Shown here piece after piece: positions 46,037 to 56,197 of a DNA stretch of 56,197 nucleotides (the stretch's first letter is position 1; each line of letters starts with the position of its first letter). Below the pieces are notes generated by a model, which was not told the DNA's origin, made no database searches, and saw only the letters and a program-made list of their open reading frames with translations. The DNA lies in assembly GCF_001667375.1 (NCBI RefSeq), contig NZ_LZIN01000084.1:1-56197 (forward strand), in the 5' to 3' direction. Source of the stretch: Mycolicibacter sinensis. Lineage in GTDB: Bacteria > Actinomycetota > Actinomycetes > Mycobacteriales > Mycobacteriaceae. A program made the translations under genes and the position numbers.

Positions 46037-47956
46037 TCAGCCCGGAGCGAGCCGCGCCACCCGGTCGTTGCCGCGGTCGGCCACATAGACCGTGTTGTCC
46101 TTGCCCACCGCGACGTCGAGCGGGGTGTTGAGCCCGGTGAAGCCCAGCGGGCTCGGGCTGGTCGCCCCGGCCGGGAGCTTGAGCACCTTGTTGCCGTCGT
46201 GTTCGGTGACATAGACGTTGGCGGCGGGGTCGACGGTGATGCCCCACGGCACCGCGACCCCGGTGAACGGCAGCACCACCTGGTCGGTGGAGCCGGCCGC
46301 CAGTTTGAGCACCCGGTTGTTGTCGGTGTCGGTGACGTAGACGGTGCCCGTGCCGTCCACCGCCACCCCGTCGGGATTGTTGAGTCCGCTGAAGGGCAAC
46401 ACCGTCTGGCTGTTCGACCCGGACGCCAGCTCGACCACCCGGTCGTTGCCGCGGTCAGCGACATAGACGTTGCCGCCGGAGTCCACCGCCAGGCCCTCGG
46501 GGTAGCTCAGCCCGTTGAACGGCAGCACCACCTGGTCGTTCGAGCCGGCCGTTAGCTTCACCACCCGGTTGTTGAAGTCCGAGACATAGACGGTGCCGTC
46601 CTTGTCGACCGCCACGCCCTGCGGTTGGTAGAGCCCGCTGAACGGCAGCACAGTCGCCGCACGGGATCCGGCCGCCAGCTTGACCACCCGGCCGTACATG
46701 CCCTGGCTGGCGACATAGACGTTGCCGTCGGAGTCCAGCGCCACCCCGCTCGGCGAGAGCCGGAAGTTGATGCCGGAGAACTGCAGCTCGCTCTGCCCGG
46801 GCGGCGCCGCCGTCGACGGGTGCGACGGGCGGGCGATCAGATAGCCGATGAGGCCTACCACCAGCAGCGCCACGGCCGCGGCGCCGAGCACCGCCCAGCG
46901 CCGGGAGCCGGGGCCGGAAGGCACCCGCCCGAACGGCGGTGATGCCGGCGGCGGCACATACGGCCGGCGCACCGTCGGGGGTGGCGGTGCGGGCTGGCTG
47001 CGCCAGCCGGTGACCTGAGCGGCCGGAGCGGACGGAGCGGCCGGCGCGGCCATCGTCCCGGTACCGAAGGCGGCCTCTTCGCCGTGCCGCAGAATGGTGG
47101 CCGCCTGGTCCTGCTGCGGGCCGGTGAGCGCCTCGTGCGCGGCCGCCGCCAGCTCGCCGGCACTGCGGTAGCGGTCCTCGGGCCGTTTGGCCATCCCGCG
47201 GGCGATCACCTGGTCGAAGGCGGGCGGAACACTGGCGACTTGCGCGCTGGGCCGCGGGGCGGGTTCGGTCAGGTGTGCGGCGATCATTCGCTCGATGCTG
47301 TCGGCCCGATACGGCGGCGCGCCGGTCAGGCACTCACCGAGCACGCAGGCCAGCGAGTAGATGTCGGCCCGATAGGTGACATCGCCGCCGGTGAACCGTT
47401 CCGGGGCCATGTAGTTATAGGTGCCCACCGCGGTCCCGATCTGGGTCAGGCCGGGGTCGGTGGCCGCGCGGGCGATGCCGAAATCCACCAGGTAGGCGAA
47501 ATCTTCGTCGGTCACCAGGATGTTCTCCGGCTTGACGTCGCGGTGCATGATCCCCTCGGCGTGCGCCGCGTCCAGCGCAGCCGCGACCTGACGTATCACC
47601 GCCACCGCCCGGGCCGGGCTGAGCGGGCCGTGGCGATGCAGCAGCGCGCGCAGCGACTGACCCTGGATCAGGCGCATCTCCACGTAGAACTGCCCATCGA
47701 TCTCGCCGTAATCGTGGATCGGCACCACGTGCGGTTCGGTGAGCCGCCCGGCCGTGTCGGCCTCGCGCTGCAGGCGCGCGTGCAGAACCGGGTCGTCGGA
47801 GAGCTGCGGCGAAATCAGCTTCACCGCGACCATGCGGCGCTTGCGGATGTCCTCGGCCTCGTAGACCTCGCCCATGCCGCCGCTGCCCAGCAGCCGGATC
47901 AGCCGGTAGTGCCCGAACTGGGAACCGGCACGCGAGCCCGGGCCGCCGTTATGCAC
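46037..47956 (-). CDS. pknD: Ser/Thr protein kinase PknD with NHL beta-propeller, copy A
   Basis: Transmembrane receptor kinase. The 639-aa protein has a kinase domain (about 16-280) with glycine loop GSGGMGEV, Lys46 in VAVKL, HRDVKPEN (138-145), DFG (158-160) and activation-loop threonines (DPGLTQIGTAVG, Thr171 and Thr175). A Pro-rich juxtamembrane region, one membrane helix (WAVLGAAAVALLVVGLIGYLI) and six extracellular NHL repeats (PxGVAVDxxGxVYVxDxxNNRVxKL) follow. Matches Rv0931c. It begins 6 bp after copy B, downstream of pstS. Confidence 0.94.
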   Translation of the reverse strand: MHNGGPGSRAGSQFGHYRLIRLLGSGGMGEVYEAEDIRKRRMVAVKLISPQLSDDPVLHARLQREADTAGRLTEPHVVPIHDYGEIDGQFYVEMRLIQGQSLRALLHRHGPLSPARAVAVIRQVAAALDAAHAEGIMHRDVKPENILVTDEDFAYLVDFGIARAATDPGLTQIGTAVGTYNYMAPERFTGGDVTYRADIYSLACVLGECLTGAPPYRADSIERMIAAHLTEPAPRPSAQVASVPPAFDQVIARGMAKRPEDRYRSAGELAAAAHEALTGPQQDQAATILRHGEEAAFGTGTMAAPAAPSAPAAQVTGWRSQPAPPPPTVRRPYVPPPASPPFGRVPSGPGSRRWAVLGAAAVALLVVGLIGYLIARPSHPSTAAPPGQSELQFSGINFRLSPSGVALDSDGNVYVASQGMYGRVVKLAAGSRAATVLPFSGLYQPQGVAVDKDGTVYVSDFNNRVVKLTAGSNDQVVLPFNGLSYPEGLAVDSGGNVYVADRGNDRVVELASGSNSQTVLPFSGLNNPDGVAVDGTGTVYVTDTDNNRVLKLAAGSTDQVVLPFTGVAVPWGITVDPAANVYVTEHDGNKVLKLPAGATSPSPLGFTGLNTPLDVAVGKDNTVYVADRGNDRVARLAPG

Positions 47957-47962
47957 CGGTCC

Positions 47963-49891
47963 TCATCGGTTCTCCTCCACCATGACCACCCGATCGTTGC
48001 CGCGGTCGGCGACGTAGACGTTGCCGTGCTTGTCGACGGCTACATCCAGCGGCGCGTTGAGACCGGTGAACGGCAACACCTCCGGGATCGCTGCCCCGGC
48101 GGACAGTTTGACCACCTTGTTGCGGCTGCGTTCGGTGACGTAGACGTCGCCGCCGTCGTCCACCGCGATACCCCACGGCGAGACGATCCCGGCGAACGGC
48201 AGCACCAGCTGCTCGCCTCCGGCGGCCGCCAACTTGAGCACCCGGTTGTTGCCGGTGTCGGTGACATAGATGTCGCCGGCTGAATCCACCGCCACCCCGG
48301 CGGGCTTGTTGAGGCCGACGAACGGCAGCACGGTCTGGACGTTCGAGCCGGACTCCAGCCGCAACACCAGATCGCTGCCGCGGTCGGCGACGTAGACGTT
48401 GCCGTCCGAATCGACCGCCACCCCGTCGGGATCGTCCAGGCCGGCGAACGGCAACACCGTGTGCGAGTCGGAACCCAGCTTGACCACCCGGTTGTCGACG
48501 TCGGAGAAGTACACATTGCCGTCGCCGTCGACCACCAGCCCGCGCGGCTGATAGTGATCACTGAACGGCAGCACCGCGGTGGCACCCGAGCCGGCCGCCA
48601 GTTTCACCACCCGGCCCTGCATGCCTTGGCTGGTGACGTAGACGTTGCCGTCGCTGTCCAGCGCCACCCCGGCCGGGGAGAGCCGGTAGTCCAGGTCGGT
48701 GAACGCCAGCACCTCCTGCGGGGGCGACGCCACCGCCGACGCCGACGAGGGACGGCTCACCAGGTGGCCGACGCCGGCCACCACCGCGACCGCGGCGAGC
48801 GCAGCCGCCGCCAGCAGGACCGGCTTGCGCGGCAGCCGTCCGCGCCGGAGCGGGACGGGCGAGGAGGGCTGGGAGGGCTTAGCCGGGGTCTCGGCCCGCA
48901 GCAGCGGGGACACCGGCAACGCCACCGGCTGCGAGGCGGCATCGCCCCAGGCTCCGCTTCGGGGTTCGGTCCGGGTCTCTGCTTCCAGTCCGCCCGGTAG
49001 GTGCAGGGCGGGCTCGCCGCGCCGCAAAATTCTGGCCACCTGGTGGCGTTCGGCCTCGGTCAGCGCCTGGTAGGCGGCCGCGGCCAGTTCGCCGGCGCTG
49101 CTGTAGCGGTCCTCGGGCTTGCGGGCCAACCCACGGGCCAGCACGTCGTCGATGGCGGCCGGGACACGCCCCGGGCGCAGCTTGCTGGGTTGCGGCGCAG
49201 CCGCCGTCCGGCGTTCTTCGATCGCGTCGTCGACGGTGCCGGCCGAGAACGCCGGCGCTCCACTCAGGCACTCGGCCAGCACACCGGCCAGCGAATAGAT
49301 GTCGGCGAGGTGGGTCACCTGCTCGCCGGTCAGGCGCTCGGGCGCCATGTAGCGCACGGTGCCGGTCGCCGGATCTGCCGGCATCCCCGGATCCCCGATG
49401 GCCGCGGCCACCCCGAAGTCCATCAGGTAGGCCAGATCGTCATCGGTGACCAGGATGTTGTCGGGTTTGACGTCGCGATGGGTGACGTCGGCGTTGTGGG
49501 CGGCGTCCAGCGCCGCGGCGATCTGCCGCACGATGGCCACCGCCCGCGGCGGGCTCAACGGGCCGTCGTCGGCCAACAACGTGGCCAGGTCGGTGCCGTC
49601 GATCAGGCCGGTCTCGAGGTAGAGCACGTCGTCGATCTCGCCGTAGGCCCGGATCGGCACCACGTGGGGTTCGATGAGCTGACCGGCGGCTTCAGCCTCG
49701 TCTTCCAGCCGGCTGCGGAACGCCTCGTCGCCGGAGAACGCCTCGGAGATCAGTTTCAGCGCCACCATCTCATCGCTGCGGGTGTCCTCGGCCCGGTAGA
49801 CCTCACCCACGACGCCGTGACCCAGCAAACGCTCAAGCCGGTAAGGGCCGAACCGCGACCCGGCCCGCGAACCCGGCTCGGTGTTGTTCAC
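47963..49891 (-). CDS. Ser/Thr protein kinase PknD paralogue, copy B, divergent activation loop
   Basis: Tandem paralogue of copy A, 642 aa with the same layout: kinase, juxtamembrane linker, one helix (PVLLAAAALAAVAVVAGVGHLV) and six NHL blades. Catalytic Lys46, HRDVKPDN and DFG are kept. The glycine loop is GHGVVGEV instead of GSGGMGEV, and the activation loop is GDPGMPADPATGTVRY, losing the Thr171 phospho-site of PknD. Its ligand-side propeller is conserved. It lies between pstS and copy A, so the three are probably co-transcribed. Confidence 0.92.
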   Translation of the reverse strand: MNNTEPGSRAGSRFGPYRLERLLGHGVVGEVYRAEDTRSDEMVALKLISEAFSGDEAFRSRLEDEAEAAGQLIEPHVVPIRAYGEIDDVLYLETGLIDGTDLATLLADDGPLSPPRAVAIVRQIAAALDAAHNADVTHRDVKPDNILVTDDDLAYLMDFGVAAAIGDPGMPADPATGTVRYMAPERLTGEQVTHLADIYSLAGVLAECLSGAPAFSAGTVDDAIEERRTAAAPQPSKLRPGRVPAAIDDVLARGLARKPEDRYSSAGELAAAAYQALTEAERHQVARILRRGEPALHLPGGLEAETRTEPRSGAWGDAASQPVALPVSPLLRAETPAKPSQPSSPVPLRRGRLPRKPVLLAAAALAAVAVVAGVGHLVSRPSSASAVASPPQEVLAFTDLDYRLSPAGVALDSDGNVYVTSQGMQGRVVKLAAGSGATAVLPFSDHYQPRGLVVDGDGNVYFSDVDNRVVKLGSDSHTVLPFAGLDDPDGVAVDSDGNVYVADRGSDLVLRLESGSNVQTVLPFVGLNKPAGVAVDSAGDIYVTDTGNNRVLKLAAAGGEQLVLPFAGIVSPWGIAVDDGGDVYVTERSRNKVVKLSAGAAIPEVLPFTGLNAPLDVAVDKHGNVYVADRGNDRVVMVEENR

Positions 49892-49982
49892 CGACGTCGC
49901 TCCCTTCGCCTCACCAGCACCCGTACCGCGATCTGCGGCGAAAGACTGCCTACCAGCCTAATGGCGTCGCCCCCGCAAATGG

Positions 49983-51098
49983 TCACGTGATGGCGTTAAC
50001 CGCCGTCAAAAGCTTCGATTTGAAGGAATCCGGCAGCGGAATGGAGCCGTACTGATCCAGCCCGTCTTGGCCGGGGCCGATCGCAGCCTGCATGAACGCC
50101 TTGACGGCCGCGCCGGTGGCGTCGTCGGGGTATTTCGAGCAGACGATCTCGTAGGTCGCCAGCACAATCGGGTAGGCGCCCGCCTCGGTCGGCTTGTAGA
50201 ACGACGACGTGTCCAGCACCAGGTCATTGGGTTGCCCGGACGGCGACGCGAACTTCGCCCCGGCGATCGTCTTGCCGACCGAGTCGGCGGAGATGGACAC
50301 CGGCTTGGGGCCTGCCGAGGTGATGATCTGCGCCATCGGCAGCTGCTTGCCGACCGCGAACGACCACTCGTTGTAGGTGATCGAACCGTCGGTGTTCTGC
50401 AGCGCAGCCGAGGTGCCGTTGTTCCCGGCGGCTCCGTCACCGACACCGCCGTTGAACATCTCCCCCGTTCCCCCGTTCCACGCGCCGTCGGAGGCACCAT
50501 CGAGATACTTCTGGAAATTGGCGGTGGTGCCCGACTTGTCGCTGCGGTAGACCACGTGGATGGGCGTCGAGGGCAGCGGTACGCCCGCGTTGAGCGCCTT
50601 GATCGCCGGATTGTCCCAACTACCGATAGTGCCGTTGAAGATCTTCGCCAGCGTGGGGCCGTCCAGGGTCAGCGCGTTGACCCCGCTGATGTGATAGGTC
50701 ACCGCGATCGGGCCGAACACGATCGGCAGATTCCAGGCCGGCGAACCGCACCGCTCCGCCGCGCGTTCCGGCTGGCCTTTGGCGGCGTCCAGCGCCACAT
50801 CCGACCCGGCGAGATCGGTCTGGTTGCCGATGAAGTCGTCCACCCCGGCGCCCGACCCGTTGGCGTTGTAGTCCAGGGTGTGGCCCGGGCACGCCCGGAT
50901 GTAGGCGTAGACGAATTGCTCGATCGCGTTCTCCTGGGCGGTGGAGCCGCTGGCGTGCAGTTCCGGCTTTCCGCCGCAGTCGACCGACGAGGCGCCGGCC
51001 GCCGAGCCCGACTCACCGGAATTTCCGCCGCAGGCCGAAACTATCAGTGCGCCAACAGTGAGCAGAGTCAGTAACACGGTCCCGCGGCCGATTTTCAC
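49983..51098 (-). CDS. pstS: Phosphate-binding lipoprotein PstS
   Basis: Extracytoplasmic phosphate-binding component of the Pst ABC importer. The 371-aa protein has a lipoprotein signal (LLTLLTVGALIVSAC, lipobox VSAC), the phosphate-site blocks ASGSTAQENAIEQF and YRSDKSGTTANFQKYL, and YNEWSFAVG. M. tuberculosis pstS2 (Rv0932c) directly precedes pknD in the same way. No pstC, pstA or pstB genes are in the window. Confidence 0.93.
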   Translation of the reverse strand: MKIGRGTVLLTLLTVGALIVSACGGNSGESGSAAGASSVDCGGKPELHASGSTAQENAIEQFVYAYIRACPGHTLDYNANGSGAGVDDFIGNQTDLAGSDVALDAAKGQPERAAERCGSPAWNLPIVFGPIAVTYHISGVNALTLDGPTLAKIFNGTIGSWDNPAIKALNAGVPLPSTPIHVVYRSDKSGTTANFQKYLDGASDGAWNGGTGEMFNGGVGDGAAGNNGTSAALQNTDGSITYNEWSFAVGKQLPMAQIITSAGPKPVSISADSVGKTIAGAKFASPSGQPNDLVLDTSSFYKPTEAGAYPIVLATYEIVCSKYPDDATGAAVKAFMQAAIGPGQDGLDQYGSIPLPDSFKSKLLTAVNAIT

Positions 51099-51270
51099 AG
51101 CTCACAACTGTACTCCGCCCGAGGCGAGCGGGATGCTGGTTGGAGACGGCTCTGCCGGGGTACTTCACAAGGACGACAGCGGTCCGCGAGCCAATCCGGG
51201 TACGCGACAAGCTTTGCGGCGGTATCGTCGTCGCACCCACCCGGGGGCGCAACCGAAAACGGAGGTCACG

Positions 51271-51525
51271 ATGCGATTGGGCAACGTACTCGGCACGGTG
51301 GCGTTCATCTGGTTGCTGATCGGGGCGATCGCGGTGTGGCAGCGCGGCTATCTGGAAAATGCCGAGCCGACGTGCCGCTCGGCGGGCACCATCGCACTGA
51401 CCGTGCTCGCCGGGCCGCTGAACTACGGCGGCGTCAATCCTCAAGTGGCGCAATGTGAGCTGCCGCAGCCCAGCTCACTTCCCGACCGCAGCATCGAACA
51501 CCTCATAGGAATGGAGTCGCCATGA
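51271..51525 (+). CDS. Small membrane protein of unknown function
   Basis: An 84-aa protein with one N-terminal hydrophobic helix (VLGTVAFIWLLIGAIAVW) and a soluble part holding two Cys (TCRSAG, AQCELPQP) that may form a disulfide outside the membrane. The ATG is preceded by GGAGG at 51261-51265, and the stop overlaps the next gene as ATGA. It diverges from pstS over 172 bp. Confidence 0.8.
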   Translation: MRLGNVLGTVAFIWLLIGAIAVWQRGYLENAEPTCRSAGTIALTVLAGPLNYGGVNPQVAQCELPQPSSLPDRSIEHLIGMESP

Positions 51526-51677
51526 TCGGCCTGGGAGTCCTTCTGCTCATTCTCGGTTTCGTGTTCGGGATCCAGATTCTGTGGAGCATCGGCATCGTCC
51601 TGCTGGTGATCGGCGCGGTCCTGTGGATCTTGGGGTCCGTCGGACGTCCGGTCGGCGGCCGCCGGCATTGGTACTGA
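51522..51677 (+). CDS. 51-residue two-helix membrane protein
   Basis: MIGLGVLLLILGFVFGIQIL opens a 51-aa protein of two hydrophobic helices (about 2-20 and 22-40) with a basic GRPVGGRRHWY tail. It is coupled to the upstream gene by an ATGA overlap and ends 8 bp from the opposing ackA stop. It resembles small DUF6131-type mycobacterial membrane peptides. Function unknown. Confidence 0.75.
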   Translation: MIGLGVLLLILGFVFGIQILWSIGIVLLVIGAVLWILGSVGRPVGGRRHWY

Positions 51678-51685
51678 CCGCCCGG

Positions 51686-52827
<1,142 letters not shown>

Positions 52828-52831
<4 letters not shown>

Positions 52832-54918
52832 GAGCCGACTCCTTGCGCCTGGATCGCGGTGATCGCGACGGTGTAGACGATGTCGTCGACCAGTGCGCCC
52901 CGGGACAGGTCGTTGACCGGTTTGGCCAAGCCCTGCAGCACCGGCCCGATCGCCACCGCTCCGGCGCTGCGCTGCACCGCCTTGTAGGTGTTGTTTCCGG
53001 TGTTCAGGTCTGGGAACACCAGCACCGTGGCCCGCCCGGCGACCGGCGAGTCGGGCATCTTGGCGGCCGCCACCGTCTCATCCACGGCGGCGTCGTACTG
53101 GATCGGACCGTCGGCGAGCAGGTCGGGGCGACGCTCATGCACCAGTTGCGTTGCAGCCCGCACCTTCTCGACGCCCGCCCCGGAACCGGACTCACCGGTC
53201 GAGTACGACAGCAGCGCCACGCGGGGTTCGATACCGAACGCCTCTGCGGTGGCCGCCGAGGAGATGGCGATGTCGGCCAGTTGCTCGACCGTCGGATCGG
53301 GGACCACCGCACAGTCGCCGTAGGCCAGCACCCGATCCGACAAACACATCAGGAACACACTGGATACCGTCGACACCCCGGGCGTGGTGCGGATGATCTC
53401 GAAAGCCGGACGGATGGTGTGCGCAGTGGTGTGCGCGGCACCCGACACCATCCCGTCGGCGATCCCCAGCTGCACCATCATGGTGCCGAAATAGGAGATG
53501 TCGCGCATGATCTCGCGAGCGCGATCCTCGGTCATCCCCTTGTGTGCGCGCAGCCGGGTGTATTCGGCGCCGAACGACTCCAGCAGGCCACTGGTGCTCG
53601 GGTCGACCACCTGCGCAGCGCCCAGGTCCACCCCGAGTTCGGCGCCGCGCCCGCGTACCACATCCTCGACCCCGAGCAGGGTCAGATCCACGATGCCGCG
53701 CGACAGTAACCGCCCTGCCGCCAACAGGATCCGGTCGTCAGAGGCTTCCGGGAGCACGATATGGCGCCGGTCGGACCGGGCCCTTTCCAGCAGCCGGTAC
53801 TCGAACATCTGCGGGGTCACCACCGCCGAGGCCGGCACCCGGACCCGTTCGGCGAACTCCGCACCGTCGACGTGGGCGGCCATCACCGCAAGCGCGGTGT
53901 CGATCTTGCGCAGCGAGTCGACGGTGATCCGGGACCCGGTGTGCGACACCTGTTCGGCGGTGTCGTAGGTGCGGTGGCTGCTGGCGATCAGCGGCAGCTT
54001 GGGCCGCATCCCCTTGACCAGTTTGTCGATGGCCGGGTGCGGCAGCAGGCCACCGTTGAGGATGATGCCTGACAGCGACGGGAACCCTTGCGCTTCATGG
54101 GCGTTCAGCAGCGCCAGCAGGACTTCGGAGCGGTCGGCCGGCACGATCACCACCTGCCCCTCGGTCAGGCGCTCCAGGATGTTCTCGGCTGTCATCCCGC
54201 CCACCATCACGCTGAGCGCCTCCCGGCGCATCAGCTCCGGGTCGCCGCTGTAGACGGTGCCGCCCAGGGCCGTGCAAAGTTCAGCCATCGTCGGGGCGGA
54301 CAGCAACGGCACTTCCGGAACCGCGAACGCCGGCACGCCGATGTCGGCCATCGCCTGGGTGACCTCCGCCAGCAGGCCGGGGGCGCAGCGGTTGGCGATC
54401 ACCGCGACCGGCCGGGCGTGCACCGAGGCCACATCGGTCAGACAACGCGCGGTGATCTCGGAGATCGCGTGCGGGTCGCGGTTGTGGCCGTTGACCGCCA
54501 GGACCAGCGGCGCGCCCAGGTTCACCGCGACGCGGGCATTGAAGCTCAACTCGCTCGGGTTGACGACGTCGGTGAAGTCGCTGCCGACCACCAGCACCGC
54601 GTCGCATTGCCGGGCGACTTGGTGGAACCGCGCGACGATCTCACTCAGCGCGGCTTCGCGATCGGCGTAGACCTGCTGGTAGGTCACCCCCCGGCAGCCG
54701 CGGTGGTCGTCGAGCTGGGCGGTGGCGTGTGCGAGCAGCAGTTCGAGTTGGTCGTCGGGCTCATCGAGCGACCGGACGATCGGCCGGAACACCCCAACCC
54801 GCGCCGACGAGGCGGCCAGCAGGTGCAGCAGCCCCAGCGCGATCACGGTTTTGCCGGCGCCTCCCTCGGCGGCGGCCAGATAGATGCTCGACGCGCGAGC
54901 CGGTTCAGCTTCGGTCAT
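52828..54918 (-). CDS. pta: Phosphate acetyltransferase
   Basis: Converts acetyl-CoA and phosphate to acetyl-phosphate; with AckA it forms the acetate overflow/assimilation route. The 696-aa long-form enzyme has an N-terminal P-loop-like domain (AAAEGGAGKTVIALGLLHLLA), a DRTGG domain and the C-terminal PTA_PTB domain (RRHIVLPEASDDRILLA, MVSGAAHTTAHTIRPAF, VFPDLNTGNNTYKAVQR). Acetyl-phosphate can also feed response regulators. Confidence 0.97.
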
Positions 54919-54946
54919 GGTGTGTTCAACCTAGACCAGCGCGAGC

Positions 54947-56074
54947 TCAGCCGATCCGATCGATCGCCGAGCGCAGTCGCGCCACCGTTCCCTCGATGTC
55001 GGCCAGTTTGTCCAGACCGAACAGGCCCAGCCGGAAGGTGCTGAACGTCGACGGTTCGTCGCATTGCAGCGGCACTCCAGCCGCGGTCTGAAGTCCCTGC
55101 GGCAAAAACTTTCTACCGGTGCGGATTTCGGGGTCGGTGGTGTAACTCACGACCACGCCGGGCGCTTCGAATCCCGCTGCGGCCACGCTGGGGAAACCGT
55201 GTTCGGCCAGCAGCGCGCGCACCTTGCGGCCCAAGGTGAACTGCTGCTCGCACACCGCGCCGAAACCGCGCTCGCGGGTCTCGGTCATGGCGTCGCGCAG
55301 GCCGCTGATGACACCGGTCGGCATGGTGGCGTGGTAGGCGTGGCCACCGTTCTCGTAGGTCGCCATGATCTCGCGCCACTTTTTCAGATCCAGCGCGAAG
55401 CTGGTGCTTTGCGTGCGGTCCATGACCTCGAGCGCCCGGTTGGACAGGCAGACCATGGCGCAGCCCGGCTCGGCGCTCCAGTCCTTCTGCGGCGCGGTCA
55501 CCAAGACGTCGACCCCGAGCGCGGCCATGTCGGCCCAGACCACGCCGGAGGCGATGCAGTCCAGTACGAACAGGCCGCCCACCGCCGTGGTCGCCGCGCC
55601 GATGCGCGCCAGGTAGTCGTCGGGCAGCAGGATTCCGCTGGCGGTTTCCACGTGCGGGACGCACACTATCGCCGGCCGGGTCCGCGCGATCGCCTCCTCG
55701 ACCTCGACGATGGGCGCCGGCGCCCAGGGTGCCTGGTCGCCGTCGCCCGTTGGGCGCGCTTTGAGCACCGTGATGCGGTCGGTGATGCGGCCGGCCTCCA
55801 AAATTTGGCTCCACCGGTAGCTGAAGAACCCGTTGCGGACGACGAGTACCTCGGCATCGTTGGCGAACTGGCGCGCGACGGCTTCCATGCCGCAGGTTCC
55901 GTTGCCGGGCACCACGATTGCCGCGTCGGCGTGGTAGACCTCGCGCAGCGTGGCCGAGACGTCGGTCATGACGTTCTGGAAGCGTGCGGACATGTGGTTG
56001 AGTGCCCGGTCGGTATAGACGACGGAGTACTCCAGCAAGCCGTCGGGGTCCACCTCGGGCAGCAGTCCTGGCAT
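54947..56074 (-). CDS. Class V aminotransferase (serine/alanine-glyoxylate type)
   Basis: A 375-aa PLP-dependent class V aminotransferase. The PLP lysine is in VLVTAPQKDWSAEPG; VVPGNGTCGMEAVARQF binds the cofactor phosphate and VLDCIASGVVWADMAALGVD carries the Asp. Closest by pattern to alanine-glyoxylate or serine-pyruvate aminotransferases; the substrate is not certain. The same strand as pta with a 28-bp gap. Confidence 0.88.
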   Translation of the reverse strand: MPGLLPEVDPDGLLEYSVVYTDRALNHMSARFQNVMTDVSATLREVYHADAAIVVPGNGTCGMEAVARQFANDAEVLVVRNGFFSYRWSQILEAGRITDRITVLKARPTGDGDQAPWAPAPIVEVEEAIARTRPAIVCVPHVETASGILLPDDYLARIGAATTAVGGLFVLDCIASGVVWADMAALGVDVLVTAPQKDWSAEPGCAMVCLSNRALEVMDRTQSTSFALDLKKWREIMATYENGGHAYHATMPTGVISGLRDAMTETRERGFGAVCEQQFTLGRKVRALLAEHGFPSVAAAGFEAPGVVVSYTTDPEIRTGRKFLPQGLQTAAGVPLQCDEPSTFSTFRLGLFGLDKLADIEGTVARLRSAIDRIG

Positions 56075-56118
56075 GAAGCTCTCCTAGTCGACGAGCCGCG
56101 ATGTCATCGGGCCGCGGT

Positions 56119-56197
56119 TCAGCGCAGCAGGTGGCGGCTCATGACGACGCGCTGGATCTGGTTGGTGCCCTCGTAGATCTGGGTGATCTTGGCGTCG
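56119..56197 (-). CDS. Acyl-CoA dehydrogenase, C-terminal end only
   Basis: The last 25 codons read DAKITQIYEGTNQIQRVVMS ending RHLLR, the typical acyl-CoA dehydrogenase tail whose YEGT..IQR residues contact FAD. By position relative to Rv3271c it may be fadE25 (Rv3274c), but the visible part is too short to name it. The rest lies beyond the window edge. Confidence 0.85.
   Translation of the reverse strand, partial: DAKITQIYEGTNQIQRVVMSRHLLR

Overview
This is a high-GC actinobacterial chromosome segment from a Mycobacterium-type organism. Most genes follow the M. tuberculosis Rv3240c-Rv3274c order: secA1, hpf, comF, lpqB-mtrB-mtrA-tmk-ahcY, a TetR/rubredoxin/alkB group, manA-Rv3256c-pmmA, whiB2, fbiA-fbiB, manB-wbbL-rmlD, an LCP protein, pacL1-ctpC, Rv3271c, and at the far edge the tail of an acyl-CoA dehydrogenase. 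Homologues are named from protein sequence recalled from M. tuberculosis; no database search was run. The species cannot be fixed from this window.

Four blocks break that order. (1) Between comF and lpqB (about 4.4-14.2 kb) lies a complete DosR dormancy locus in its canonical gene order: USP (Rv3134c-like), dosR, dosS, a convergent Acg-type nitroreductase (Rv3131-like) and a divergent tgs1 wax ester/triacylglycerol synthase (Rv3130c-like). Directly ahead of it, on the same strand, are a quinol nitric oxide reductase (qNOR), a Cys4 membrane protein and a slipin. A good DosR box (16 of 20 consensus positions) lies upstream of the qNOR gene. This suggests a closed loop: DosS senses NO or hypoxia, DosR switches on, and the regulon then removes NO with qNOR while driving dormancy lipid synthesis. 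This is the most interesting system in the window. (2) Between alkB and manA are a membrane adenylate cyclase, an alpha/beta hydrolase, a thioesterase, a protein resembling the type I-G (I-U) CRISPR protein Csb1/Cas7 with no CRISPR array or other cas gene nearby, and a cation diffusion facilitator translationally coupled to it. (3) Between fbiB and manB are a NUDIX gene, a probable transposase remnant, a vapBC toxin-antitoxin pair and degenerate sequence. (4) Between Rv3271c and the acyl-CoA dehydrogenase are a pstS and two tandem pknD-like kinases, two tiny membrane proteins, ackA-pta and a class V aminotransferase.

The core blocks serve cell-envelope building and its control: protein export (SecA1), the MtrAB-LpqB signalling system, GDP-mannose and rhamnose/linker sugar synthesis (ManA, PmmA, ManB, WbbL, RmlD), LCP cell-wall ligation and WhiB2. 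Coenzyme F420 synthesis (FbiA/FbiB), the SAH cycle (AhcY), alkane hydroxylation (AlkB plus rubredoxin) and metal efflux (PacL1-CtpC) sit among them.

The first ~108 bases are G/C homopolymer noise and cut off the C-terminus of secA1. No rRNA, tRNA or CRISPR array was seen.
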